Origin: Cyanobacteria bacterium RM1_2_2
GTDB lineage: Bacteria > Cyanobacteriota > Cyanobacteriia > Elainellales > Elainellaceae
Length of the DNA stretch: 48,109 nt
NCBI GenBank assembly: GCA_012033495.1
Contig: JAAUQT010000014.1
Location: forward strand, 1 to 48,109
Direction of reading: 5' to 3'
The notes under the pieces are model-generated. The model worked only from the letters and a program-made list of their open reading frames with translations, was not told where the DNA came from and did not search any database. A program made the translations under genes and the position numbers. Positions 33,935-43,701 of this stretch are shown here, in pieces (position 1 is the stretch's first letter; the number at the start of each line of letters is the position of its first letter).

Positions 33935-35344
33935 CTACCGTCCACCCACCACCACATTTTTGATCCGCACATGCGGCCCGCCTACGCTCACCGGTAAGGG
34001 AGACTGCCCGCCTTTGCCGCAGCCGCCATTTTTGTAAACCGAATCGTTGCCAATGGCTTCAATGTCTTTGAGGGTTTGAAACACGTTGCCGCTGAGCGTA
34101 ACATCGCTAACGGGTTCGGCGAGTTTGCCGTTGCGAATCATGTAACCTTCTGCCGCTGCAAAGGTGAAAAGCTCGCCGTTGGTTTGCCCGCCTAGCATTC
34201 GGACGGCATAAACGCCTTCTTCAACATCGCGGATCATCTCCTCAAAAGATTGATCACCGCTTTCGATGCCAGTATTGGTCATGCGCACAATCGGCGGGTA
34301 AAGGGCACTGAGGGCGCGGGCGTTGCCGGTGGGCTGTTCCTGCATTTTGCCTGCGGTTTCACGGTTGTGCAGCCGTTGGGTTAAAATGCCGTCTTTGATC
34401 AAATATTTGCGCTGGGCTGGAACGCCTTCATCGTCGTACTTCAGCGAGCCAGGCAGCCCTGGAATGGTGGCATCGTCAACCACGTTAAGCTGCGAAATGG
34501 CCATGGGTTTGCCTAGTACCAGCAATTCCTGCATTCGCGGATTTTCGTAAACAAAATCGGCTTCCGATAAATGCCCAAACGCCTCGTGGATAAACACACC
34601 AGATAGATACGGATCAAGAATTACGGTGTATTGCCCCCCCTTCACCGGATTCGCCTCTAGCTGACGCACGGCGCGATCGGCTGCACTCTGCACCTGCGCT
34701 TCAATTCCTTCCAAAACCCCATAGTCTGACCGGGAGTGTACCGACTCAAACCCCTGCCGCACAATGTTGCCTGCGCCGCGAGCCACTACGCCAAACCGAC
34801 CCGACACATCCAGCCGTTCTTGCGCGATGCAGCTTCCCAGAGAGTTAACAAAATAAGTTGTGCCAAACCGCTCGCTATAGCCCGTCATGGTGGTTTGGAT
34901 GCGCGGATCAAATTCGAGTAAAAGCTGGTTGTACTGCTCAATCAACTGGCGCTTCTGCTCAAGGGAAATGCCGCGCGGATCTTGGGCAAACTCGACCTTG
35001 ACGAAATCTTGAATCGGCTCAATCGCGGCTAAGTGAGTGGTTTCTTTGCCAATCAGCTTTGCCTGAGAAATCGCTTCCTCAATCCGATTTTGTAGAGCGC
35101 TTAAGCCATTGAAGGTGACGAAACTCCAGCCGCCTTGATGACAGGCACGAATTCCGCCTGACAGCGAAAAACTGCGATCCACTGCGTCTAGCTGCTTGCC
35201 GCGATAGGAAATTACTGTCGATTCACCTTGCTCTAGCCGAATTTCCAGATAATCGACCTGATGGCGGTAGGGTGAAATCGCATCCCGCAGTTGATCTTGC
35301 AGTGAATCTTGCAATGCCTCTTGCAACGAAACAGATGTGACCAC
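33935..35344 (-). CDS. tldD: TldD metalloprotease
   Basis: 469 aa. The zinc motif HEAFGH (His253, Glu254, His258) lies in the segment LDPYLSGVFIHEAFGHLSEA; the C-terminal half carries IRNGKLAEPVSDVTLSGNVF and GGCGKGGQSPLPVSVGGPH. TldD works with PmbA/TldE in processing small peptides such as microcin B17 or cyclic peptides and in degrading unfolded peptides. No PmbA gene is adjacent. The start is GTG 35344. The N-terminus has a short internal repeat (LQEALQDSLQDQLRD). Monocistronic by position, 93 bases downstream of the SLATT gene on the same strand. Confidence 0.94.
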   Translation of the reverse strand: MVTSVSLQEALQDSLQDQLRDAISPYRHQVDYLEIRLEQGESTVISYRGKQLDAVDRSFSLSGGIRACHQGGWSFVTFNGLSALQNRIEEAISQAKLIGKETTHLAAIEPIQDFVKVEFAQDPRGISLEQKRQLIEQYNQLLLEFDPRIQTTMTGYSERFGTTYFVNSLGSCIAQERLDVSGRFGVVARGAGNIVRQGFESVHSRSDYGVLEGIEAQVQSAADRAVRQLEANPVKGGQYTVILDPYLSGVFIHEAFGHLSEADFVYENPRMQELLVLGKPMAISQLNVVDDATIPGLPGSLKYDDEGVPAQRKYLIKDGILTQRLHNRETAGKMQEQPTGNARALSALYPPIVRMTNTGIESGDQSFEEMIRDVEEGVYAVRMLGGQTNGELFTFAAAEGYMIRNGKLAEPVSDVTLSGNVFQTLKDIEAIGNDSVYKNGGCGKGGQSPLPVSVGGPHVRIKNVVVGGR

Positions 35345-35437
35345 GCGCGTACCCTCTCAGCTAAGACTATCTTTCAGCGTAGCTTAAGTTCGCCGGGATG
35401 GGCAGCCAGATTCAGCTTTCCCCCTGCTGATCAATGC

Positions 35438-36307
35438 CTAGAATCGCGTGTTATCAATTCCTTGATTGAAGGATTTTTGCGTGGCAATTTGAGTCACGTA
35501 GCCGTCAACGTCACTTTGAATGATTTCTTCAATTTGGTTGGCAAAGACCGGAAAGGCTGCTTCGTGGTCGCCATTGCTGGCATAGCTCTCGTAGGGGCCG
35601 CTTAATTCTAGAAACTGCCAGCCGTGGGTTTTCAGTAATTCTGCGGTGCTGCGGTAATGCCGCCACCGATCGCCAAACTTAAAAAACTGGTCAACGCCTG
35701 CCAAAATGGCCACAATTTGGCTGAGTCCCAAACCTGTAAACAGGAAAAAGCGTGACCAGGCTAGCGAAACCGATGCGCTGGAAGGCGGTGAGGCAATTGG
35801 CGCAGGCGTTGCCGATTCAGTTGATGGGGATGTTGAGGCAGCACTGGGGCTAACGGCGGTTGCTTCGGGTAGCTGTAAAAAAAATGCGCCCGTACAAACG
35901 CTGCCCAAGCTGATCATGGCGGGAACCAGAATGCTGCCAATCACGGTTACAATCCGAATTCGGTAATGCCGATCGCGGTAGAGGCTAGCTTTGTCGCTGA
36001 ACCAAATCATCTGATCGAGCCAGCGCTGCCTGAGAAATTCTTTTTCCAAAAAAGTCAGGTTTTGTAGCTCTGGAGAGTCGATTAGCCGATTATATTTTTG
36101 TCGCGTTCGATCGCCGGAAGTCCGCTGAGTTGAGGTTGGTGTCGGTGCAGAATGCCCGGATGGGTCAGGCGAATAATTGGGCTGAACGGTAATCCCCTGA
36201 TTGTGTTCCAAAATTGCTGACTCCACCCTACACGACTCTTCTAATCCGATCGGAAGCGATAGAAGCAGAATTGTCAAGGGGCACTGAGTTTGCAAGTTGG
36301 AGATCAA
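35438..36307 (-). CDS. SLATT/DUF4231 two-helix membrane protein (predicted effector)
   Basis: Up to 289 aa. Two membrane helices, IRIVTVIGSILVPAMISL and WSRFFLFTGLGLSQIVAIL, are separated by a Ser/Pro/Ala-rich loop and followed by FGDRWRHYRSTAELLKTHGW, the conserved SLATT/DUF4231 helix. SLATT proteins are predicted pore-forming effectors coupled to nucleotide-sensing SLOG domains in conflict systems (Burroughs and Aravind comparative genomics). The frame begins at a TTG (36307) overlapping the LSDAT stop by 4 bases, and a GTG at 36226 is an alternative start; the N-terminal 75 residues are poorly conserved in appearance. Confidence 0.82.
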   Translation of the reverse strand: MISNLQTQCPLTILLLSLPIGLEESCRVESAILEHNQGITVQPNYSPDPSGHSAPTPTSTQRTSGDRTRQKYNRLIDSPELQNLTFLEKEFLRQRWLDQMIWFSDKASLYRDRHYRIRIVTVIGSILVPAMISLGSVCTGAFFLQLPEATAVSPSAASTSPSTESATPAPIASPPSSASVSLAWSRFFLFTGLGLSQIVAILAGVDQFFKFGDRWRHYRSTAELLKTHGWQFLELSGPYESYASNGDHEAAFPVFANQIEEIIQSDVDGYVTQIATQKSFNQGIDNTRF

Positions 36308-37101
36308 GCATTCAAGCGAGGATATAGCCGTTTGTTGTTCTGCATCCTCTGTTGCAAAAAATGCCGTTTTAGAAAAGCTCGGAGTTGCACTGTCGATTTC
36401 GATAGTTCAAACAGCTTGAAATAGCCAGTTTCTAACACAGGTGCTAACGTTCTTTGCTCTTCACAAGGATTTTGCATCGCTGCGGCAATTTGGTCAGCTA
36501 GACGACCTGTGCCAGCAATGACGACAACGAGACGTTCTTCCGCAATGCTTTCTTGCACATCCTTGAGTGAAATGCTGCCGCCGTTCATTAAAATCGTGAC
36601 AGAGGGCACATCCTGAGACAACACGCTAGCGGTTTCTGCGATCCAGGGCGACTCGTCTCCCCATTCTGAACCTGGTACCAACACAAAATGGGTATGATGT
36701 GGTTCTAACGGGTGAACATGAGCGGCAATCTGTCTTCCCGGTATCTGTATTTTCCCGACTGGGGCAACGCCGACTAAAGGGAAAGAGCCGTTAATTTGAG
36801 AGCGGGCTATTCCCATCAACTGCATGACGCCTGCATCTGTGCCACCGTCTACAACCACCATGCCCAGTTCTTCTGCCAAAGGGGCTAGCAGATTGACAAA
36901 CAGACTTTCTAGACGCTGATAGTCTAATCGGCTTAGGTTGCTGGCTCCTCCCACAATCACTAAAACTGGAGCTGAGCAGGGCAGCCCAATCTCATTCAAT
37001 GCAGTTGGCAATTCTGCTCGCTCTTGAACCCGAATTGCTCGTGCTGTCCGCCCATTAGTAAAGGTGAGATCAAGGCTGGAGGACATGTTGAGAAGCTGCA
37101 T
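36304..37101 (-). CDS. LSDAT (TRPM-like SLOG) domain protein
   Basis: 265 aa. The Rossmannoid SLOG fold of the LSDAT_prok type, related to the N-terminal domain of TRPM channels, is visible: VLVIVGGASNLSRLD, MVVVDGGTDAGVMQLMG (nucleotide-binding GGT.AGVM), LVGVAPVGKI, HTHFVLVPGSEWGDESPWI, VTILMNGGSISLKDVQ and RLVVVIAGTGRLADQIAAAM. It is predicted to bind a nucleotide or NAD-derived ligand. It overlaps the SLATT gene by 4 bases, so sensor and membrane effector are made together. GGACAGG precedes the ATG at 37101. Ligand and trigger are unknown. Confidence 0.85.
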   Translation of the reverse strand: MQLLNMSSSLDLTFTNGRTARAIRVQERAELPTALNEIGLPCSAPVLVIVGGASNLSRLDYQRLESLFVNLLAPLAEELGMVVVDGGTDAGVMQLMGIARSQINGSFPLVGVAPVGKIQIPGRQIAAHVHPLEPHHTHFVLVPGSEWGDESPWIAETASVLSQDVPSVTILMNGGSISLKDVQESIAEERLVVVIAGTGRLADQIAAAMQNPCEEQRTLAPVLETGYFKLFELSKSTVQLRAFLKRHFLQQRMQNNKRLYPRLNA

Positions 37102-37235
37102 GGGTGCCTGTCCCTCATGATCTTATTACAGAACTCCTGGATGATAATCGGACGAAATCATAGAATTCCTGCGTATTGCAGCGGATATTTCATGAAGTTG
37201 TTGGGGCAGAACACGTAAATTTACGGCTCTAATCT

Positions 37236-37392
37236 TAGGGGCTGTGATCCATTCCAGCCAGAACCCTGATGATGACAGCGCGACGGCCCCTCGCCTGGTT
37301 TTGAGGGCGGTCGCGATCCGGCAGATGCCGTCAACGGTTGACCATAAATAGATGACCATGAATAGATGACCATGAATGGATGACGTGCCCTA
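37236..37392 (+). mobile_element. MITE copy C with internal 14-base triplication
   Basis: A 157-base relative of copies A and B, bounded by TAGGGGCTGTGATCCATTCC and GAATGGATGACGTGCCCTA, with interior matches GAACCCTGATGATG, GGCCCCTCGCCTGGTTTTG and ATCCGGCAGATGCCGTCAA. Before the right end a 14-base unit GACCATGAATAGAT is present three times in tandem (37340-37353, 37354-37367, 37368-37381). It lies between the LSDAT gene and the ATP synthase operon. Confidence 0.75.
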
Positions 37393-37436
37393 AACGGTGT
37401 CTACTTATATTCACCTCATGTTCACCAAGCCCCGAC

Positions 37437-37465
37437 AAAAACAACCTACCCCAAGAGGCAGGTTG
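37437..37465 (-). terminator. Rho-independent terminator of the atp operon
   Basis: On the minus strand CAACCTGCC and GGGGTAGGTTG form a stem (CAACCT paired to AGGTTG plus CC/GG) with a short loop, followed by TTTTT. It lies about 50 bases after the gamma-subunit stop codon. Confidence 0.8.
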
Positions 37466-37517
37466 CACAACTGAACTGCTGATTAGCAGCAAAGCTAGTT
37501 CCCATCAAGGAAGGGCT

Positions 37518-38468
37518 TCAGGTCAGGGCTTCGGCTCCGCCGACCACTTCCATTAGCTGTTGAGTGATGGCTGCCTGACGAGCTTTGTTATAGGAAAGGG
37601 TCAGCGTTTTAGTTAGCTCCTTAGCGTTGTCGCTGGCGTTGCTCATCGCGGTCATTCGAGCCGCCAGTTCACTCGCCGCCGACTCTTGCAGCGCCCGCAA
37701 AAGCTGGTTGTTCAGATAAAGCGGCAACAGGGCATCCAGAATTTGTACCGGATCTTGCTCAAAAATCATGTCTTTTGAGAAGGGCGTTGGAGCCGGAGCC
37801 GTCACTTTGGTACGCTCAACCTCAAACTCACCGCCACGAGTCGTAAGCCGGAAAATCTCGTCGTCTTGAGCTACAAAATCTTCTGGATCAAGCGGCAGCA
37901 GCGTTTGAATCACGGGGCGAGAACTCACCAGCGAGACAAACTTGGTGTAGACTAACTCAACTCGATCGACAGCTTCAGACAAAAACAGCGACAGCAGTTC
38001 ATCGGCAATTGTGCTTGCTTCTGATGCAGTGGGGATCTGCTCAAGTCCTGAGAAGGTGGCGCTGATCGGCTGATTCCGCCGCTGGAAATACTGGATTGCT
38101 TTGCGTCCCACCAACACCAGTGTGTAATTTACACTATCAGCTTGGAGTTCTTGAATGCGTCGTTCTGCCCGCCGGATCACGTTGGCATTGTGACCACCAC
38201 ACAAGCCGCGATCACCCGTCACCACCAGCAGCCCCACCGAGCGCAAGTCGGTTTTACGCAGCAGGGGTAGATTGGCGTCCTCAAACCGGAGGCGAGTTTG
38301 CAAACTGTATAGCACTTGTGCTAAGCGGTCGGCAAAGGGGCGAGTCGCAATCACCTGTTCTTGAGCGCGGCGAACCTTGGCGGCTGCCACCAGACGCATT
38401 GCTTCTGTAATTTTTCGCGTATTTTTGACCGATTGAATTCGATCTCGAATTTCCTTAAGACTAGGCAT
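37518..38468 (-). CDS. atpG: ATP synthase gamma subunit
   Basis: 316 aa (called atpC in cyanobacterial nomenclature). N-terminal helix [40 protein letters not shown], and C-terminal [20 protein letters not shown] with [25 protein letters not shown] form the rotating central coiled coil. The length includes the roughly 35-residue cyanobacterial/chloroplast insertion seen around [17 protein letters not shown], without the regulatory cysteine pair of plants. Last gene of the operon, 188 bases after atpA with heptad repeats in between, and followed by a terminator. Confidence 0.96.
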   Translation of the reverse strand: MPSLKEIRDRIQSVKNTRKITEAMRLVAAAKVRRAQEQVIATRPFADRLAQVLYSLQTRLRFEDANLPLLRKTDLRSVGLLVVTGDRGLCGGHNANVIRRAERRIQELQADSVNYTLVLVGRKAIQYFQRRNQPISATFSGLEQIPTASEASTIADELLSLFLSEAVDRVELVYTKFVSLVSSRPVIQTLLPLDPEDFVAQDDEIFRLTTRGGEFEVERTKVTAPAPTPFSKDMIFEQDPVQILDALLPLYLNNQLLRALQESAASELAARMTAMSNASDNAKELTKTLTLSYNKARQAAITQQLMEVVGGAEALT

Positions 38469-38480
38469 AGTTCGACCTGG

Positions 38481-38649
38481 AATTTTAGATTTTGGATTTT
38501 AGATTTTAGATTTTGGAGTGAATCTAGCCAAAACCTAAATTCTAGAGATCTCTGGGCAACAGTTCAGCTTCCTCAGTTGAATCGATTCTGGACTTTGGCG
38601 CAGATCTGATTCCATCAAATCTAAAATCCAAAATCCAAAATCTCAAATC
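38481..38649. repeat. inverted heptad arrays between atpA and the gamma gene
   Basis: The left array (38481-38516) is made of units ATTTTAG and ATTTTGG. The right array (38615-38649) is the inverse, units AAATCTA, AAATCCA. They flank a 98-base core, so the transcript could fold into a long AU-rich stem. Such heptad repeats are common in cyanobacterial spacers. Confidence 0.75.
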
Positions 38650-38656
38650 AAACCCG

Positions 38657-40173
38657 TTAGCCTGCGGCAAAGATCTTCTTGTACTCGCCGATCGCCTCTT
38701 TCAGCAATCCTTCCGACTCATCGTTGAGTTGCTTCTCGTTGGCGATGATTTCCAGATATTTGGGCTTGCTGTTTTTAGGTAATCGCGCAATCCTTTCGTG
38801 AAGGCAGTGATTTTCTCAACTGCGATGTCATCCAGGTAGCCGTTGATGCCTGCATAGATGATCGCAACTTGTTCAGCGACCGACAGCGGCGAGTATTGCG
38901 GCTGCTTCAGGATTTCCCGCAGGCGCTGACCGCGAGCTAACTGGTTTCGGGTTGCCTGATCCAGGTCAGATGCAAACTGAGCAAACGCTTGCAGTTCGTC
39001 AAACTGAGCGAGTTCTAGCTTCACCTTACCCGCGACTTTTTTCATGGCCTTGGTTTGAGCCGCCGAACCCACCCGCGATACGGAAATACCGGGGTTCACT
39101 GCCGGACGCTGACCCGAATAGAACAGGTTGGAAGACAGGAAGATTTGTCCGTCGGTAATCGAAATCACGTTGGTGGGAATGTAGGCAGATACGTCACCCG
39201 CTTGGGTTTCGACAATCGGCAATGCCGTCATGCTGCCTTCGCCCAATTCAGGGCTGAGTTTGGCTGCCCGCTCTAGCAGACGAGAGTGCAAATAGAACAC
39301 ATCTCCCGGATACGCTTCCCGACCGGGCGGACGACGCAGCAGCAGAGAAATTTGGCGATAGGCTTGGGCTTGCTTCGAGAGGTCATCATAGACCACCAGC
39401 GTGTGTCTGCCTTTGTACATAAAGTATTCGGCAATCGAGGCTCCGGTGTAGGGCGCCAAGAATTGCAGCGCTGCCGGGTCACTGGCGTTAGCAGCCACGA
39501 CGATGGTGTAGTCAAACGCGCCACGCTCTTGGAGAACGTTGACGATCTGCGCCACGGTGGAAGCTTTCTGACCGATTGCCACATAGACGCAGATGACGCC
39601 CGTGCCTTTCTGGTTCAAAATTGTGTCGATCGCAATCGTGGTTTTGCCCGTCTGACGGTCGCCAATGATTAGCTCACGCTGGCCTCGACCGACTGGAATC
39701 ATGGCGTCGATGGCGGTAATGCCGGTTTGCATCGGCTCGTATACTGATTTACGCTCAACGATGCCAGGAGCCATTGACTCAATCAGGCGGGTTTCGCTGG
39801 TCGCAATGTCGCCTTTGCCGTCGATGGGGCGAGCCAGCGCATCCACCACGCGGCCAATCATGGCATCACCCACCGGAATCGAGGCAATTTTGCTGGTTGC
39901 CGTAACCGAACTGCCTTCCTGAATGTTGATACCGTCGCCCATCAAAACTGCGCCCACATTATCTTCTTCCAGGTTTTGGGCGATTCCGACAGTGCCATCT
40001 TCAAATTCCAGCAGTTCGCCTGCCATCACTTGCTCTAATCCGTAGATGCGGGCGATGCCGTCACCCACTTGCAGCACTGTCCCAACGTTTGAGACTTTAA
40101 CTTCCTGGTCGTACTGCTCGATTTGCTGCCGAATAATGTTGCTAACTTCATCAGGTCTGATACTGATTGCCAT
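38657..40173 (-). CDS. atpA: ATP synthase alpha subunit, with apparent one-base deletion near 3' end
   Basis: The frame as read is 490 aa and ends in the non-native tail [18 protein letters not shown] at 38701. Inserting one C near 38771, in the sense-strand run AAAAAC, restores [19 protein letters not shown] and a normal tail through EYKKIFAAG, stopping at 38657 and giving 505 aa, the usual length. P-loop GDRQTGKT at 171-178; [12 protein letters not shown] precedes it. The subunit forms the non-catalytic nucleotide sites of the F1 hexamer. Because the gene is essential, a sequencing or assembly error is the likeliest reason, though a true mutation is possible. Confidence 0.93.
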
Positions 40174-40269
40174 GAGTCTCTCCGTAAATGATCAGGGATG
40201 AGGAATAAGGTCAGGAAAATATTGAGTCTTGAATTCAAGCGAATCCAAACCGCAGACGGTTCGACAGGG

Positions 40270-40824
40270 TTAGATTGCGCCTAATTTCATACCGATCCGG
40301 CGTAGCTGACCGCGTAGACTCGCATCAAAAACTTGAGAGCCAACTTTAATCACCACACCGCCGAGTAAGTCTGGGTCAACCCTTACATCTAGCTCAACTT
40401 GACGCGCTTGAGTTGTGGTCATCACCTTCTGGCGGATTGCCTCTTTTTGCTCGTCGTTGAGTTCCACCGCAGCCGTCACTTCAGCCAAAACAGCCTGATT
40501 CATCTGGCGCAGCAACGCCTGATATTGTTCACAGACCTGTGACAGCAGCATAATTCTGCCCCGATCAGCCAGCAGCATCAGAAAATTGAGCGTGTAGGGC
40601 TGCACTTGTCCTTCGATCATCTGGCGCAGCACTGCTTTTTTCTGGTTTGCCGTAATCAGCGGGCTGTCCACCACCAGCCGCAGGTCTTCAGATTGTTTCA
40701 TCACCTCTAGCAACGAGCGAGTATCTTCGCCAATTTGCTCGGTTAAGTTGTGGGTTTGGGCCACCGACATCAGCGCTTGAGCATAAGGCTCAGCGATTTC
40801 GGTTAGCGTGAGTGTAGACTGCAT
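40270..40824 (-). CDS. atpH: ATP synthase delta subunit
   Basis: 184 aa (atpD in cyanobacterial naming). N-terminal helical domain IAEPYAQALMSVAQTHNLTE and C-terminal VDPDLLGGVVIKVGSQVFDASLRGQLRRI, the diagnostic ending of the delta/OSCP family. It connects the peripheral b/b' stalk to the top of F1. The start codon shares one base with the stop of the b gene (TGATG), so the two are translationally coupled. Confidence 0.96.
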   Translation of the reverse strand: MQSTLTLTEIAEPYAQALMSVAQTHNLTEQIGEDTRSLLEVMKQSEDLRLVVDSPLITANQKKAVLRQMIEGQVQPYTLNFLMLLADRGRIMLLSQVCEQYQALLRQMNQAVLAEVTAAVELNDEQKEAIRQKVMTTTQARQVELDVRVDPDLLGGVVIKVGSQVFDASLRGQLRRIGMKLGAI

Positions 40825-41360
40825 CAGGCTCCTCCAATACTGGCAATACTGCGGTCAATCAGATGGCGTTGAGCATCTGGGTTCATCTGTGCTCTCAACT
40901 GCTCTTCAGCCTTCTGCGTTGCCAAAGCCGCAACCCGTTGCCGCAATTCGTTGAGCACCCGATCTTGCTGTGTCGTCAGATCTTGGGCAGCAGCAGCTTT
41001 CATGCGCTGAATGTCTTCCTCAGACTGGGCCATGATCGTTGCCCGCACTGCATCGGCCCGCTCTTCAGCTTCCGCCCGAATTCGCGTTGCTTCCGATTGA
41101 GCTTGCGCGAGCTTTTGCTGCTGTTCTGCCAAAGCCGATGCTGCCCGTTCTTTGCGCTGTTCCGCCTCTTTGATGGCAGCCTGAATTTGTGCCTGCCGAT
41201 CGCTCAATGTTTTACCCAACGACTTTTTGCCAAAGTAAAACAGAACGCCGATGATGATGACCAGATTAATTAAATTAGTGTCTAAGATATCGGAGTTCAA
41301 GCCGAACCCCGAATGCTCCGCTTCCCCAGCCAGTAAAAAGAAAGTCCCCATGATGTCCAT
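40824..41360 (-). CDS. atpF: ATP synthase b subunit
   Basis: 178 aa with one N-terminal membrane helix (TNLINLVIIIGVLFYFGKK) and a long charged helix (LSDRQAQIQAAIKEAEQRKE onward) that dimerises with b' to form the peripheral stalk. The start is ambiguous between ATGs at 41360 and 41351. It precedes the delta gene with a one-base overlap. Confidence 0.95.
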   Translation of the reverse strand: MDIMGTFFLLAGEAEHSGFGLNSDILDTNLINLVIIIGVLFYFGKKSLGKTLSDRQAQIQAAIKEAEQRKERAASALAEQQQKLAQAQSEATRIRAEAEERADAVRATIMAQSEEDIQRMKAAAAQDLTTQQDRVLNELRQRVAALATQKAEEQLRAQMNPDAQRHLIDRSIASIGGA

Positions 41361-41401
41361 CTACAACGTGAATCGCAAACGTGTGAATCGCTCTGCTTAA
41401 C

Positions 41402-41893
41402 TTAACCGACCGATTGCGCTCCCAGCAGCTTGTCTAGAATTTGGCGACTCAAGGCATCAACTTGCTGTTCTAGCGCCTGCATTGCTGCCTGCTTCTGCTG
41501 ATCCAGTTCATGTTGAGCTTGCTCGCGCTGGGTCTGTGCTTCCTGCTGAGCCTCAGCCAGCTTTTGAGCCGCAATTTTTTGAGCATCTGCCTCAGCTTGG
41601 GCAATCACTGCCTGCGACTGTCGGCGAGTGTCTGCCAATTCTTGCTCATACTGCTTAGCCAAATTTTCTGCTTTCGACAGACGCTCTTGAGCATCTGCCT
41701 GGTTCGTCCGAATGTAGTTACTGCGATCGTCGATCGCTTTCCCGATCGGTTTATAAAAGAGGGCATTCAGCAAGGCCACCAGCACCAGGAACTGAATTGC
41801 CATCAGCGGTAGCGTTGCGTCAATATCAAATAAACCGCCCTTGCCCCCTTCAGCCGCAGCCTCCGCAGCCAACAGGATAGTCCAATGCATCAT
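41402..41893 (-). CDS. atpF2: ATP synthase b' subunit
   Basis: 163 aa (atpG in cyanobacterial naming). One membrane helix ([20 protein letters not shown]) followed by a coiled-coil stalk rich in Ala, Gln and Glu ([20 protein letters not shown]). A second divergent b-type subunit is characteristic of photosynthetic organisms. A double ATG (MMHW) makes the first residue uncertain. It is 41 bases upstream of the b gene. Confidence 0.95.
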   Translation of the reverse strand: MMHWTILLAAEAAAEGGKGGLFDIDATLPLMAIQFLVLVALLNALFYKPIGKAIDDRSNYIRTNQADAQERLSKAENLAKQYEQELADTRRQSQAVIAQAEADAQKIAAQKLAEAQQEAQTQREQAQHELDQQKQAAMQALEQQVDALSRQILDKLLGAQSVG

Positions 41894-41966
41894 AGTAATT
41901 CGTTACCGCCACATAAGATGGGTGAAACTACAGAAGTTTCATCAAAAATGCGTACCCTCATTAGCA

Positions 41967-41988
41967 GAGACGCGAGGCTTCGCGTCTC
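41967..41988. repeat. GAGACGCGA hairpin in the c-b' spacer
   Basis: GAGACGCGA and TCGCGTCTC form a 9-bp perfect stem around a 4-base loop in the 110-base gap after the c-subunit gene. GAGACGCG palindromes are frequent cyanobacterial intergenic repeats. In the mRNA it could shield the upstream c message from decay, since c is needed in excess (inference). Confidence 0.75.
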
Positions 41989-42003
41989 CACAGAAACTAG
42001 AAA

Positions 42004-42309
<306 letters not shown>

Positions 42310-42454
42310 TTAAGATTTGCCTTCAAGACAAGGAGCGTTTACACGCTGTATTCAGTTTCAGACCACCCAAGACACGTCTTTAGATGAGACACGCCTTTGA
42401 TGATCGAAACGCTTGAGCGACTGAGGAGACCGAGCCTAAACTTGGGTCTAAGCT

Positions 42455-43216
42455 CTAATGCGCCTCATGCCCTTCACCGTGGTGGTCTTCCATCGCTTCC
42501 CCGATGTATGAAGCCGCTAGCGTTGCGAAGATCAGAGCCTGGATCGCACTGGTGAATAGACCCAGCGCCATCACCGGCAGCGGAATGAACAGGGGAACAA
42601 GAAGCACCAGCACTCCAACCACCAACTCATCCGCCAGAATGTTCCCGAAAAGTCGGAAGCTGAGGGAGAGCGGTTTGGTGAAATCTTCAATGAGTTTGAA
42701 AGGCAGCATAAAGGCGACCGGCTGTACATAGTTGCCGAAGTAGCCCAGCCCTTTCTTGCTAAACCCTGCGTAGAAGTACGCCAAGGAGGTGAGCAATGCC
42801 AGCGCAATGGTGGTGTTGATATCGCTAGTGGGAGCGGCGAGTTCTCCTTCGGGAAGGTGAATCAACTTCCAAGGAATCAGTGCTCCTGACCAGTTGCTGA
42901 CAAAGATAAAGAGAAACAGCGTGCCAATAAATGGAACCCAGGGGCGGTAGTCCTTCTCGCCGATTTGGTTTTTCGCCAGGTCGCGGATGAACTCCAGCGC
43001 AAACTCCATGACGTTCTGGAACCCTGCCGGAACCATTTGAATATTGCGAGTTGCCAAAATAGAGGCAATCAGCAGTACGGCAATCACAAACCAGGAAACG
43101 AGGAACACCTGCCCGTGAATTTCTAGGTTGCCAAGATGCCAATAAAATTGCTTGCCAACTTCCAACTCGGCTAGCGGCAGCGAGTGGAACAGATTAAGTG
43201 CAGTTAACATTGCCAT
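42455..43216 (-). CDS. atpB: ATP synthase a subunit
   Basis: A 253-aa multi-helix membrane stator with the essential Arg188 in [19 protein letters not shown], followed by [20 protein letters not shown] and ending in a His/Glu-rich tail ([11 protein letters not shown]). Forms the proton half-channels against the c ring (atpI in cyanobacterial naming). ATGs at codons 1 and 3 are both possible starts. A 205-base spacer separates it from the c gene. Confidence 0.97.
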   Translation of the reverse strand: MAMLTALNLFHSLPLAELEVGKQFYWHLGNLEIHGQVFLVSWFVIAVLLIASILATRNIQMVPAGFQNVMEFALEFIRDLAKNQIGEKDYRPWVPFIGTLFLFIFVSNWSGALIPWKLIHLPEGELAAPTSDINTTIALALLTSLAYFYAGFSKKGLGYFGNYVQPVAFMLPFKLIEDFTKPLSLSFRLFGNILADELVVGVLVLLVPLFIPLPVMALGLFTSAIQALIFATLAASYIGEAMEDHHGEGHEAH

Positions 43217-43263
43217 GCAAAGAGATTCCCAGAATCTTCAAGGAGTGCTAGGATAGCCTGAAT

Positions 43264-43701
43264 CTAATTTGACCCAGGTAAAATTGAAGTCCGCAGCATA
43301 TAAAAGATCACCGCAGCTTTGTAGGTCATAAACCCCAAAAAAATGGGCATGATTTGAAGTTGGTCTACGCGAGAGGCAACCAAAATCACACCGACTAAGA
43401 GAGCAAGGCGAGAGCTTGTAATTTTTTGCTGTCCTCTACCAAGCTGCGCGACGTTTCGAGCCAACATTCTCAAGTAAACCACACCTGTGCACGCACCAAT
43501 CAGATAATTGAGTGCAATGTTAAGAGAGTAGAAAATCCAAACGGATACGAAAACAACGCCTGTTAATATCAGGGTTAATTTCAGTAAATCCTCTTGAAGT
43601 TTGTAGTACTCCTGCATAGAAGCATCTGGCTCTGGCGGCAGAGTGCCAGATTGTGGCTCGTCAGGTGAGGTGGTTTCGAGGGGTAGTTCTGGTGAGTTCA
43701 C
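43264..43701 (-). CDS. atp1: ATP synthase subunit I (Atp1-like)
   Basis: 145 aa with an acidic, proline-rich N-terminus and three or four hydrophobic helices ([65 protein letters not shown]). It sits first in the operon, 47 bases before the a subunit, the standard position of the AtpI/Atp1 protein thought to assist c-ring assembly. It is poorly conserved in sequence, so position and topology carry the call. Confidence 0.88.
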   Translation of the reverse strand: MNSPELPLETTSPDEPQSGTLPPEPDASMQEYYKLQEDLLKLTLILTGVVFVSVWIFYSLNIALNYLIGACTGVVYLRMLARNVAQLGRGQQKITSSRLALLVGVILVASRVDQLQIMPIFLGFMTYKAAVIFYMLRTSILPGSN

